DNA of 64,000 bases from Alphaproteobacteria bacterium (lineage in GTDB: Bacteria; Pseudomonadota; Alphaproteobacteria; Rhizobiales; Rhizobiaceae). The stretch lies in the NCBI GenBank assembly GCA_018823835.1, contig JAHJHT010000002.1:310001-374000 (forward strand). Reading direction: 5' to 3'. Below, piece by piece: positions 31,161 through 40,494 of the stretch (positions are counted from its first letter, which is position 1; every line of letters starts with the position of its first letter). A model generated the notes under the pieces. It made no database searches. It had not been told where the DNA came from and saw only the letters and a list, made by a program, of their open reading frames with translations. The translations under genes were made by a program, and so were the position numbers.

Positions 31161-31855
31161 GCAAGGCGAAGACAGTCGTCGGCAAGGCCGCGCCTGCGCC
31201 GGAGAACAAGCCCGCCGCCCTCCCCGAGACGGCCGGCGCCATGCCGTGGCTCAGCGCGCATGAGGTGAAGAAGGAGTCCAACCCCTTCACAGAGCGGGAC
31301 TGGCGCATGCTGGTCTATGCCTGGTCCGGCCTGGTCATCCGCCTCACGCTGGTGCTCGGCGCCATCTTCTCGGTCTACCAGTATCTTGCCGCCCGCGAGG
31401 AAAAGCGCGTCGAGCGCGCGCTCGAACTCGTCGAGCTCTGGGAGCAGCCCGACTACCAGGCGGCGCAGCGGGCGCTGAAGCTGCGCATCGGCTCGCTCAA
31501 CGAACGCTATGCCAGCCTGGTCGGGGAAAACCCGACCGCCTCCGAGCAGGCGGTCTATGCCAGCCGCATCGGCATGGAGGCGCTGACGGCGGATGGCGGC
31601 ACCATGCCGCTCGCCGACTTCCAGGACCAGTTCGACCGCATCGTCTATTTCCTCAACCGGGTGTCCTTCTGCGTCGAGGGCGGACTCTGCTCGCGCGAGG
31701 TGGCCGACGCCTATTTCCGCGATTTTGCGCAATCCTTCTGGAGCTATTTCTCCGGCTATGTTGCCAGACAACGCAAGGCCTTCTCGCCGACCTACGCGCT
31801 GCCGATCGAGCAGTATCTCAAGGGTTCGGGCGCCGCGCCCGCCCGGCCGGAGTAG
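31157..31855 (+). CDS. Single-TM protein with cytosolic/periplasmic helical domain (DUF4760-like?)
   Basis: TM segment LVYAWSGLVIRLTLVLGAIFSVYQYLAAREEKRVERALELVELWEQPDY; ATG overlaps upstream stop. Confidence 0.75.
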   Translation: MSKAKTVVGKAAPAPENKPAALPETAGAMPWLSAHEVKKESNPFTERDWRMLVYAWSGLVIRLTLVLGAIFSVYQYLAAREEKRVERALELVELWEQPDYQAAQRALKLRIGSLNERYASLVGENPTASEQAVYASRIGMEALTADGGTMPLADFQDQFDRIVYFLNRVSFCVEGGLCSREVADAYFRDFAQSFWSYFSGYVARQRKAFSPTYALPIEQYLKGSGAAPARPE

Positions 31856-31859
31856 CGCC

Positions 31860-34800
31860 ATGACTTCTGCCCCGAGACGCCGTTCCACCATCCGCCGGTT
31901 CATCGGCCTAGTCGCAGCGGCCGCCCTCGCCGGCTGCATGGCCATAGTGCACCCCGCCCTGGCGCAGGAGGCGCCACAGTTCTTCCTTGACCTAGACACC
32001 GGCGGCCACCGCGCCTTCGTCAAGGACCTCGCTTTCACGCCCGACGGCGAACTGCTGGTCTCGGCTTCCGACGACAAGACCATACGCATCTGGGACTGGC
32101 AGACCGGCGTATCGCTGCGCACCCTGCGCGGCCAGATCGGCCCCGGCAACGAGGGCAAGATATTCGGCATCGCCATCTCGCCTGACGGCAAGACCGTCGC
32201 CGCCGTCGGCTATTTCGGTCCGGGCCTAGGCGACAGCCCGCCCTATGGCGACGTCCGGCTGTTCGATCTCTCTACCGGCAAGATCAAGGCCGTGCTGAAG
32301 GGTCTCGACTACGCCAACTACGACGTCGCCTTCTCGCCCGACGGAACGGTGATCGCTGCTGGCGGCCAGGACGGCATCGTCAAACTGTGGCGCCAGGATG
32401 CGGCAGGCGAATCCGGCTGGTCCGATTTCGTCGCGCTCGACGCCGATTCCTACCGCATCAGCCAGGTAGGCTTTGCCGCCGGAGGCAATCGCCTCGTCGC
32501 CACGACGACCGACAACGGCATCCGCCTCTTCGATATGGCAACGCAGGCAGAGATCGAATTGCCGGAAGATGCCGAGCCGCTGCGCGACACCAGCGTCGTG
32601 TCGCTTGCGGTTTCCAGGGACGGCGCGCTGTTTGCCATCGGCACAGCGAACGGCGTCGTCGAAATCCGCCGCGCGGATGACGGCACGCTTGTCCACGCAC
32701 TGCCGCCGCAGGACTATCTCGTCGGCGCGCTTTCCTTCACCGGCACGGGCGACCGCATCGTGCTGTCCTGCGGCTATGGTTGCCGCGACGAACACCGGAC
32801 GCAGGTCTGGCCGATCGACGGCGACGCGCCCGTGCTCGACTATCGCGGCCATGACGGCACGGTCTCGGCGAGCATCGTCTCGCCCGACGGCGGCACCGTC
32901 GTTACCGCGGGCGGCACCCGCCACGTGATCCAGCTCTGGAACCCGCTGACCGGCGAGATGACGCGCGCCTTGCAGGGTCGCGGCCAACCGGTGATGGCGG
33001 TCGGTGCCGACCCGAAGACGCTCGAGATCGCCTGGGGCAATGTCGATCCCTGCCCTGATCGCAATGCCTGCCCTGAGGCGCTCGGAGAGCTCTCCATGCG
33101 GCTCGGCCTGCCGTCTCTGGAGCGATACTTCGAACAGCCCGAGCCGCTTGCCGGGGGCGCGGAACGCTACCGCCGCGCCGTCCTCGCCACCGGCGACTGG
33201 GCGCTGAAGGCGGCGGCTGGCGGCAGCTACGACCTCGACAACGCGATCCTCGAAATCGCGCGGGCCGGCGAAACGCGGCACCGCATTGAAAACGACGCCA
33301 CCAATGGATACCTGCACAGCGCCTTCACGCTCCTCGACAGCGGGACCAACCTGGTCACCGGCGGCAATGACGGCACGCTGATCGAGTACGGTGCGGAGAG
33401 TGGCGCCTTCGCCGGCGAATTCCGCGGCGGGCATACCGGCGAGATCCACGCCATGGCCGCGCTCGACAAGGCGGGCCTGCTGGTCACCGGCAGCGCCGAC
33501 CAGACGCTGCGGCTCTGGAACCTCCGGACGCGCGAACTGATCGTCTCGATCTACGTCGACGACACCGACTGGGTCGCCTGGATGCCGCAGGGCTACTACT
33601 ACGCTTCCGACAATGGCGACGAGCGCTTCGGCTGGCAGGTCAACCAGGGCCAGGACAAGGAAGGCCGCTTCGTCCGCGCCGGGCAATTGAAGACCTTCCT
33701 GTGGAGCCCCGAAATGGTGCGCCGCGCCATCATCCTGAAGAGTTCGAGCGCCGCTGTCTCCGAGATGCGCCCGGGCGCGGAGCGGCAGCTGGAGCGCCTG
33801 CTCGAGCGCAGGCCGCCCGAGTTCGACATCAAGCTCGCCGCAGACCAGTCGGGCGTGCGCGACGGCTATGTGGCGATCGAGATCATCGGCGCCGAGGAAG
33901 CCGAGACCGACGTCGCCGCCTTCTCGATCCTGTCCAACAGCCGCAATGTCGGCGACCTGACCTCCCGCTCGGTGACCGGTGGCGGCAAGACTACGATCAT
34001 CGAGGTGCCGATCCAGGAAGGCCAGAACGAGATCCGCATCACCGGCACCAACGCCGCCGGTTACTTGACCGAGCGCAGCGTGGCCGCACTCGGCAAGAAG
34101 AAGCGCGCCGCCGAAAAGAAGGGCAAGCTCTACGCCGTAGTCATCGGCGTCGAGAAGTACCCGTTCCTGAAGGAAGAGTGCAGCGGGCGGCCCTGCGACC
34201 TCAGCTACACGGTCGACGACGCCACCGCGTTCCTACACGTTCTGGAGCGCAACTCCGCGCCGCTCTTCACCGGCATGGAATCGCTGGTCATCGTCAACCA
34301 GGATTCGCTCGAGGAAACCTCGGAAGGTGCTGTCCGCCTCGCCGCTCTCGACGACGTGCTGGAACCCGACGCCGACACGATCAGCGACGAACTGACTGAC
34401 TTCCTCGACCTGCCGGGACCGGACGACACGACCATCGTCTTCGTTGCCGGCCACGGCATCAACATCGGCGAGGACTACTACTTCATCCCGACAGACGGGC
34501 GGAAGCAGGATGCCGATCGCTGGAAACGGTCTTCGCTCGTGGAGTGGTCCGACATCCAGAAGGCGGTGGAGCGCGCCGAGGGCGTGCGCTTCATGATGCT
34601 CGACACCTGCCATGCCGGCAACGCCTTCAACCCTCGCCTCGAAAAGGACGCCGCAGACGCCCGCATCGTCGTCTTCTCGGCGACAGCTGCCAACAACACG
34701 GCGCTCGAAATGGCCGAGCTCGGCCACGGCGTCTTCACCTACACGCTGCTCAAGGGACTGGAGGGCGAGGCCAAGACCTCGGAGGACGGCGTCACGCTGT

Positions 34801-34910
34801 TCGGCCTCGCCGACTATGTCGGGCGCGAGGTGGCGACACTGACCGATTCCCGGCAGAAGCCATTCTACTATGCCGGCGGCGTCGAGAACCTGCTGATGGC
34901 AAAGCCGTGA
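31860..34910 (+). CDS. Exported WD40-repeat caspase-like (peptidase C14) protein
   Basis: WD40 units (VSASDDKTIRIWDWQTG, AAGGQDGIVKLW, VTGSADQTLRLWNL); caspase motifs KLYAVVIGVEKYP, VFVAGHGINI, FMMLDTCHAGNAF; signal sequence with LAGC. Confidence 0.9.
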   Translation: MTSAPRRRSTIRRFIGLVAAAALAGCMAIVHPALAQEAPQFFLDLDTGGHRAFVKDLAFTPDGELLVSASDDKTIRIWDWQTGVSLRTLRGQIGPGNEGKIFGIAISPDGKTVAAVGYFGPGLGDSPPYGDVRLFDLSTGKIKAVLKGLDYANYDVAFSPDGTVIAAGGQDGIVKLWRQDAAGESGWSDFVALDADSYRISQVGFAAGGNRLVATTTDNGIRLFDMATQAEIELPEDAEPLRDTSVVSLAVSRDGALFAIGTANGVVEIRRADDGTLVHALPPQDYLVGALSFTGTGDRIVLSCGYGCRDEHRTQVWPIDGDAPVLDYRGHDGTVSASIVSPDGGTVVTAGGTRHVIQLWNPLTGEMTRALQGRGQPVMAVGADPKTLEIAWGNVDPCPDRNACPEALGELSMRLGLPSLERYFEQPEPLAGGAERYRRAVLATGDWALKAAAGGSYDLDNAILEIARAGETRHRIENDATNGYLHSAFTLLDSGTNLVTGGNDGTLIEYGAESGAFAGEFRGGHTGEIHAMAALDKAGLLVTGSADQTLRLWNLRTRELIVSIYVDDTDWVAWMPQGYYYASDNGDERFGWQVNQGQDKEGRFVRAGQLKTFLWSPEMVRRAIILKSSSAAVSEMRPGAERQLERLLERRPPEFDIKLAADQSGVRDGYVAIEIIGAEEAETDVAAFSILSNSRNVGDLTSRSVTGGGKTTIIEVPIQEGQNEIRITGTNAAGYLTERSVAALGKKKRAAEKKGKLYAVVIGVEKYPFLKEECSGRPCDLSYTVDDATAFLHVLERNSAPLFTGMESLVIVNQDSLEETSEGAVRLAALDDVLEPDADTISDELTDFLDLPGPDDTTIVFVAGHGINIGEDYYFIPTDGRKQDADRWKRSSLVEWSDIQKAVERAEGVRFMMLDTCHAGNAFNPRLEKDAADARIVVFSATAANNTALEMAELGHGVFTYTLLKGLEGEAKTSEDGVTLFGLADYVGREVATLTDSRQKPFYYAGGVENLLMAKP

Positions 34911-36643
34911 GCCGGCAAATTTCTCCGGTGCTCATACAGCTCGGACTTGCAGCAGCCAGGCGGCTCCTGGCTCTGATCGCAGCACTGGCAGTTCTGGTCT
35001 CGCTCGGCGTCGGCAGCCGGGCTGCCGAGCCTGCATGCCCGCCTGCCGGTGGTGATTACCCGCGCCTCTACAGCGACTGGTCGTTGTTCGACAAGGCAAT
35101 CGCCGAGGTTGCCTCCTACGAACCCTCCAACGAGCGTCTCACCGGCATCACTTCGCCGCATCATCTGCTCGCCAGCCACCTGGTCGCTCTCGGCTTTCGC
35201 GCCGCATCCGGCTTCCGCTATAAGCGCATCATCCTGCTCGCACCGGACCATTTCTTCCGGTCGGACAAACCCTTCGCCACCACAACACATGGCTTCGACA
35301 CCGCGACGGGCCGCGTGGCTACCGACGCCGCGGCGGTGAGACAGTTGCTCGACGGCAGGGACTGGATCGAGGAGTCCTGCCTGTTCGACAAGGAGCACGG
35401 CGTGCGCGCGCTGCTGCCCTTCCTGCACCATTATTTTCCGGAGGCGTCGGTCATCCCCGTCGCCATCTCGATCAAGACCCGCCGCGCCGACTGGGAGCGC
35501 ATGGCCGAGGCGCTGGCGCCGCTTGTTGACGGCGAAACGCTGATCGTCCAGTCGACCGACTTCTCGCACTACCTGCCGCACCACGTGGCACGCCGCTTCG
35601 ACCAGCAGACGCTGAATACAATCGCGTCGGGCTCGCTCGACGCGATTGCCGGCCTGCGCCAGCCGGACCACGCCGACTCCGCCGGCGCGCTCTACATCCA
35701 GACGGCATTGCAGCGCCGCTTGTTCGGCGCGGCGCCCCTGGTCGTCGCCAACGAAAACATGCAGCAATATTCGGCCGGCCATATCGAGGAGACGACGAGT
35801 TACCTGGTCATCCTGTTCGGTCGTTTCGGCCCGGGCTTCAACAATCCGGCCGAGGGCAAGGAACGCTTCTACTACCTCGCAGGCGACACCATGTTCGGCC
35901 GCGCCATGACGCGCTTCCTGCTCGACGAGCGCCACAGCGAAAGTGTGGAGAACGAAATTCTGGCGCTGACGAAGTCGCGGCCGCTGGTCGTCAATCTCGA
36001 GGGCGTGCTCTTGCCCAACGTGCCGGAGGCGCTCGAGCACATGACGCTCGGCATGCCGGCGGAGCTTGCCGTCGACTGGCTGAAGCGGCTGAACGTCGCT
36101 GGCGTCGGCCTCGCCAACAACCATTCCATGGACCTTGGCGACGCCGGCTATGCAGAGACGCTCGGAGCGCTGAAGCAGGCTGGCATTCCCGCTTTCGGCC
36201 AGGGCGAGGCGCTGGAACTGCCCCGCCTCGACATCGTCGGCCTGACCGACATCGGCAGGAACGGCACCGACGCGCTCGACCTGATCGACCCCCCGCTGCT
36301 CGACCGCCTGGTGCGGCCCGATGCTCTGAGGCCCGTCGTCGCCTTCGTCCACTGGGGCAGCGAGTACGTCGCCGCGCCAGGTCCTCGCGAAAGAATGCTT
36401 ACCGACGAGATGCGGCTGCGCGCCGTCTCGGCCATCGTTGGCGCCCACCCGCATGTCGCAAGCGGTGCGCTCAACGCTCTCGGCGGCGGCGACACGCTGG
36501 AACTCTATTCGCTCGGCAACTTCCTGTTCGACCAGACCGCCGAGCGGTCGTCCGGTTCGCTGCTCGAGATCCGTGTCTTCGAGCAGGGGACCTTCTTTGC
36601 GCGGCTCATCCCGCTCCCAGCTTTCTACGACACGCCGGGCTAG
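34907..36643 (+). CDS. Exported two-domain protein: Memo-like (AmmeMemoRadiSam system protein B) domain fused to CapA (PGA synthesis) metallophosphoesterase-like domain
   Basis: GITSPHHLLASHLVA...IILLAPDHFF...VQSTDFSHYLPHHVA followed by YLAGDTMFGRAMTR...VNLEGVLLP...GLANNHSMDLGDAGYAETL...VHWGSEY...VGAHPHV; GTG start overlaps upstream TGA. Confidence 0.82.
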   Translation: MSRQISPVLIQLGLAAARRLLALIAALAVLVSLGVGSRAAEPACPPAGGDYPRLYSDWSLFDKAIAEVASYEPSNERLTGITSPHHLLASHLVALGFRAASGFRYKRIILLAPDHFFRSDKPFATTTHGFDTATGRVATDAAAVRQLLDGRDWIEESCLFDKEHGVRALLPFLHHYFPEASVIPVAISIKTRRADWERMAEALAPLVDGETLIVQSTDFSHYLPHHVARRFDQQTLNTIASGSLDAIAGLRQPDHADSAGALYIQTALQRRLFGAAPLVVANENMQQYSAGHIEETTSYLVILFGRFGPGFNNPAEGKERFYYLAGDTMFGRAMTRFLLDERHSESVENEILALTKSRPLVVNLEGVLLPNVPEALEHMTLGMPAELAVDWLKRLNVAGVGLANNHSMDLGDAGYAETLGALKQAGIPAFGQGEALELPRLDIVGLTDIGRNGTDALDLIDPPLLDRLVRPDALRPVVAFVHWGSEYVAAPGPRERMLTDEMRLRAVSAIVGAHPHVASGALNALGGGDTLELYSLGNFLFDQTAERSSGSLLEIRVFEQGTFFARLIPLPAFYDTPG

Positions 36644-36652
36644 GCGAGCGCC

Positions 36653-38446
36653 TCAGCAACCGGGAATGGCGTCGTCCGACAGTGTGCAGACAGGAGGCTC
36701 CATGCCGGGCTGAAAATTGGAATCTCGCGGCCGCATGAAGAAGAAGCTGACCGGCTTGCTCTTGCGCACGCTGCCGTCGGCGAATGTCGCGGCAACGCTG
36801 AACTGGTGGAACGACGACATTCGCGGTTCGGCCGCAAGTTTCAGACGTGCCACGTGTCGCGTGAGCTTCCTGTTTCCGCGCACCGGCAGCTCAATGGTGT
36901 AGTTCTGCTTGCCGACGGGAAAGTTCACGTCCTGGTAGCGCAATGCTTCCGGCGCCTGGTTATAACCTGCGCCGCACTCGGCCTGGTTCGGGGTCTCGAT
37001 CACCGCCAGCGAGAACTCGGCGCGGAACTGCTCCGACGCCGGATAGACATTGCCGGCATCGTCGGCCCAGCTGTAATCGAAGGTGCCCACAGCCGTCGTC
37101 GTCAGGAACTGGTCTCCCGACACGAAGTCGGCAAGCTCGCCGAAACCGACCTCGTTGAAGACCTGGCTACGGCAGACGTTTATGGCCTCGATGGACTGGC
37201 AGGAGAAGCGACCCTGCTCCAGCTTTCGCGTGTCAACGCCAGCCTCGTCAAAGATATTGCGGATGCCGACGTCGGTTCCCTGGTCGAAGCTGCCGACCGC
37301 GTGGCTGTAACTGCGGCTCGCCGGGCTGCCCTCGTCCTGTCCGGTGAACTGGAAGTTCATCGTCATGTCGCGCACGTCGCCCCAGCCATGGTTCTTGATC
37401 GAGAAGGACGGTCTGAAGCCGTTATACCCGCGATGGGGGACGATTGACAGCATCGGCTTGCGGTAGGCCTCGCTGTTGGCGACCTGCAGCTCCAGCCTGT
37501 CGAGATCGACACGCTTTCCATCGGTCGAGCCCATCTCGACTTCGACATAGGCTGGCGCATCGAGGTCGCGGTCTTCGAACATCCATTCGCTCTCGTGGAT
37601 CACCCCGGTGCCGTTCCAGAAATTGTTCATCTCCTCGTCGACGGGGTATACGGCGATGTCCTCCTCGCGCACGAGGTGCTGGTAGGCAAGGACGTCGTTT
37701 TCGATGGCCTGCTGCGTCATGCGCGGCTCGATCGCAACCGATATCTCCACCCTGCCGGCGTCGCCGCCCGACTGCGCCTTCATGAGCCCGCCAAGCGTCG
37801 CGTCGGCGACGATCTCCGGCCTGCCGCTCTCCAGCCCCATGGTCCAGCGCGAGATGTAGGTCGCGCCTCCGGCTAGCCTGGTCTCGCCTTCGCCATGCCT
37901 GACACCATGCGCGAAAGTGCCTGTGTAGATGCTGCCGTTCGTCTCGGCCAGACGGCCCTCGCCATCTGGACGGCCTTCGGAAAACTCGCCCTCGTAGCGG
38001 TTGCCCGCGGTATCGACATGGACGCCCCTACCGCTGAGGAGGCCGGCAGCGAAATGGCCCTCGAACAGTTCGCCCGAGCGAAACTGCAGCCGGCCCTCGC
38101 CATCAGGACGGCCGTCCTTCATCTCACCGACATAAGTGCTGTAGATGGTGTTGGGATCGTAGCTCGCCGATCCGCGCACGCGCCAGACGAGCTTGCCTTT
38201 GCCGGTCACGCTACCGTCTGCAGCAAGCGAGTCGGGTTCAGCCGGTTCCCAGACGAAGTCGAGTTTTTTTTCAGGTTCGCTGTCCCAGACGCGCACCGCG
38301 CGGCGGACGACCGTTCCTTCGTCCTTCTGGTAGATGACCTGGACGCGCTCGGCCCATGCGCCGGCCGGTGTTGCACTCTCGGCAATTGCCGGCGCGCCCG
38401 ACAGGCCAGCCAGAACGACCGCTACAACCCCAATCCCGAATTTCAT
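36653..38446 (-). CDS. Exported MORN-repeat protein (paralogue 1)
   Basis: Signal peptide, MORN-like repeats GEGRLQFRSGELFEGHFAAG...GNRYEGEFSEGRPDGEGRL...IYTGTFAHGVRHGEG. Confidence 0.85.
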   Translation of the reverse strand: MKFGIGVVAVVLAGLSGAPAIAESATPAGAWAERVQVIYQKDEGTVVRRAVRVWDSEPEKKLDFVWEPAEPDSLAADGSVTGKGKLVWRVRGSASYDPNTIYSTYVGEMKDGRPDGEGRLQFRSGELFEGHFAAGLLSGRGVHVDTAGNRYEGEFSEGRPDGEGRLAETNGSIYTGTFAHGVRHGEGETRLAGGATYISRWTMGLESGRPEIVADATLGGLMKAQSGGDAGRVEISVAIEPRMTQQAIENDVLAYQHLVREEDIAVYPVDEEMNNFWNGTGVIHESEWMFEDRDLDAPAYVEVEMGSTDGKRVDLDRLELQVANSEAYRKPMLSIVPHRGYNGFRPSFSIKNHGWGDVRDMTMNFQFTGQDEGSPASRSYSHAVGSFDQGTDVGIRNIFDEAGVDTRKLEQGRFSCQSIEAINVCRSQVFNEVGFGELADFVSGDQFLTTTAVGTFDYSWADDAGNVYPASEQFRAEFSLAVIETPNQAECGAGYNQAPEALRYQDVNFPVGKQNYTIELPVRGNRKLTRHVARLKLAAEPRMSSFHQFSVAATFADGSVRKSKPVSFFFMRPRDSNFQPGMEPPVCTLSDDAIPGC

Positions 38447-38549
38447 GACAGTGCCCCCGACCTTCGGCCCCCACAGCCAACCTTACCTAAAGGTAGACAG
38501 GGGTCGGAATTCAGTCAAATCGTTGAACGGATGGGCTTGTCCGTCGTCC

Positions 38550-40382
38550 CTAGCAGCCTCCGACACTCGACAGGGTGCAGACCGGCGGCTCCATGCCCGG
38601 CTGGAATTTCGACAGCCGGGGCTGCACGTAATAGAGGTTCACCGGCTTGCTCTTGCGAATGCTTCCGTCTGTGAAATGCGCCGCCACGCTGAACTGGTGG
38701 AACGACGACATGGCGGGCTCGGCATCGAGCTTCATGCGTGCGATGTAGCTCGAAATGCTGCGGTTGCCGCGCACCGGGATGTCAATGCTGTAGTCCTTTT
38801 TGCCGACCGGCAGGTGTACCTCCTGGTAGCGCAGCGCTTCAGGCGCCATGGGCGCTAGGTCGCCGCATTCCGCCTCGATCGGATATTCGATCACCGCCAG
38901 CGCGATGTCGACGCGGAACGTCTCGCTGGCGTCGTAGACCGTGCCGCTGTCGTCGGCCCATTTATAATCGAGAGTCCCCGCCAGATTGGTGTAGATCTGG
39001 TCGTTTCCCTCCACGTAGTCGGCGATGTCGCCGAAACCGGCATCGTTGAAGACCTGACTTCTGCACACATCGACCGCTTCGCGCGACGGACAGGTATAGC
39101 GGGCCTTCGCCAGCCTCCCCGTCTCGACGCCGACCTCGTCGAAGATGTCCTTGATGGCGACATCGATGCCCTCATCGAACGAGCCGACGACACGCGAGAA
39201 GGCGCGGCTTCTGGGAATGTCATCCTTCTCGGTCGCGAACTGCAGCGTCATCTTCATGTCGCGCACATCGCCCCAGCCGTAGTTCTTGATCGAGAAAGAC
39301 GGGCGAAAGCCCGTGCATCCCTGGTGTGAAATCGTCGCCAGCATCGGCTTGCGGTAGGCCTCGCTGTTGGCGACCGCAAGTTCGAGCCGGTCCAGCTTCA
39401 CCTTGGAGCCATCGCGCGTGCGCACGCCCACCTCGACATAGGCGGGTGCATCCCAGTCCCGGTTGTCGAACATCCAGCTGTCCGTCGAAATCTGGCCGCT
39501 GCCGTTCCACAGGCCGTTGATCCTATCGTCGATGGGGTAGATCGCGATCGACTCGTCCTGCACGAGGTGCTGGTAGGTCATGACGCCACTGTCGCTGGCG
39601 CGCTGCGTCATGCGCGGCTCGATCGCCACGGCGATCTCGGCCTTGCCGGCATCGCCACCCGACTGCGCCTTCAGCAGCCCGCCCAGCGTCGCGTCGGCGA
39701 CTACTTCCGGTCGGCCACTCTCGAGACCCATCGTCCAGCGCGAGACATAGGTAGCACCGCCGGCCAACTGTGACGTTCCCTCGCCGTGCTTCAGCCCGTT
39801 TGCGAAGGAGCCGGTGTAGATTGTGCCCGTGGTCTCGGCGAGGCGACCCTCGCCATGCGGGCGGCCGGCGATGAACCCGCCCTCGTAGCGGTTGCCTGCC
39901 GTGTCGACATGCAGGCCCTTGCCCTCCAGCCGGCCGGCAACGAAATGGCCTTCGAAGAGTTCGCCGGAGCGGAACTGCAGCCGGCCCTGGCCGTCAAGCC
40001 GCCCGTCCTTCAGGCCGCCGACGTAGGTGCTGTAGATCGTATCCGGATCATAGCTCGCCGAGCCGCGCACGCGCCAGACGAGCTTGCCCCTGCCGTTCAC
40101 CGTGCCGTCGGCGGCGAGTGTTCCGTCTTCGGCAGGCTCCCAGACGAAGTCGAGGTTCTTTTCGGGCTCGCTGTCCCAGACGCGCACGGCGTGGCGCTGC
40201 ACCGTTCCCTTGTCCTTGACGTAGAGGACCTGAACGCGCTTGGCCCACGCGCCGTCCGGCGCTGCGCGCTCGGCAAATGCCGGCGAGATGAAAAAACCTG
40301 CCAGCAAGACTGCGACAAACCCGATCCTGCACTGCATGCCCAAACCCCGTTTCTCCCGGCCCCCAAAGCCGGCCTTCCGCAA
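38550..40382 (-). CDS. Exported MORN-repeat protein (paralogue 2)
   Basis: Near full-length similarity to 36653..38446, same MORN block and C-terminal region. Confidence 0.85.
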   Translation of the reverse strand: MRKAGFGGREKRGLGMQCRIGFVAVLLAGFFISPAFAERAAPDGAWAKRVQVLYVKDKGTVQRHAVRVWDSEPEKNLDFVWEPAEDGTLAADGTVNGRGKLVWRVRGSASYDPDTIYSTYVGGLKDGRLDGQGRLQFRSGELFEGHFVAGRLEGKGLHVDTAGNRYEGGFIAGRPHGEGRLAETTGTIYTGSFANGLKHGEGTSQLAGGATYVSRWTMGLESGRPEVVADATLGGLLKAQSGGDAGKAEIAVAIEPRMTQRASDSGVMTYQHLVQDESIAIYPIDDRINGLWNGSGQISTDSWMFDNRDWDAPAYVEVGVRTRDGSKVKLDRLELAVANSEAYRKPMLATISHQGCTGFRPSFSIKNYGWGDVRDMKMTLQFATEKDDIPRSRAFSRVVGSFDEGIDVAIKDIFDEVGVETGRLAKARYTCPSREAVDVCRSQVFNDAGFGDIADYVEGNDQIYTNLAGTLDYKWADDSGTVYDASETFRVDIALAVIEYPIEAECGDLAPMAPEALRYQEVHLPVGKKDYSIDIPVRGNRSISSYIARMKLDAEPAMSSFHQFSVAAHFTDGSIRKSKPVNLYYVQPRLSKFQPGMEPPVCTLSSVGGC

Positions 40383-40431
40383 AGGTATGCAGACGATCTT
40401 GTCCAGTCAAATCAGCATGTTGATAAGCAAA

Positions 40432-40464
40432 GGGAGCCGGCAACATGTGCTGTCGCCGGCCCCC
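40432..40464 (-). terminator. Rho-independent terminator downstream of the 40495..41583 protease gene
   Basis: Minus strand GGGGGCCGGC-N13-GCCGGCTCCC followed by TTTG; one mismatch in the stem. Confidence 0.5.
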
Positions 40465-40494
40465 TTCAAACGCTGATGATCGCGCCGTTTCAGC

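Noticed and set aside
34868-36454. 528-aa minus-strand ORF opposite the Memo/CapA fusion
   Set aside because: Antisense shadow ORF; plus-strand product has recognisable domains.
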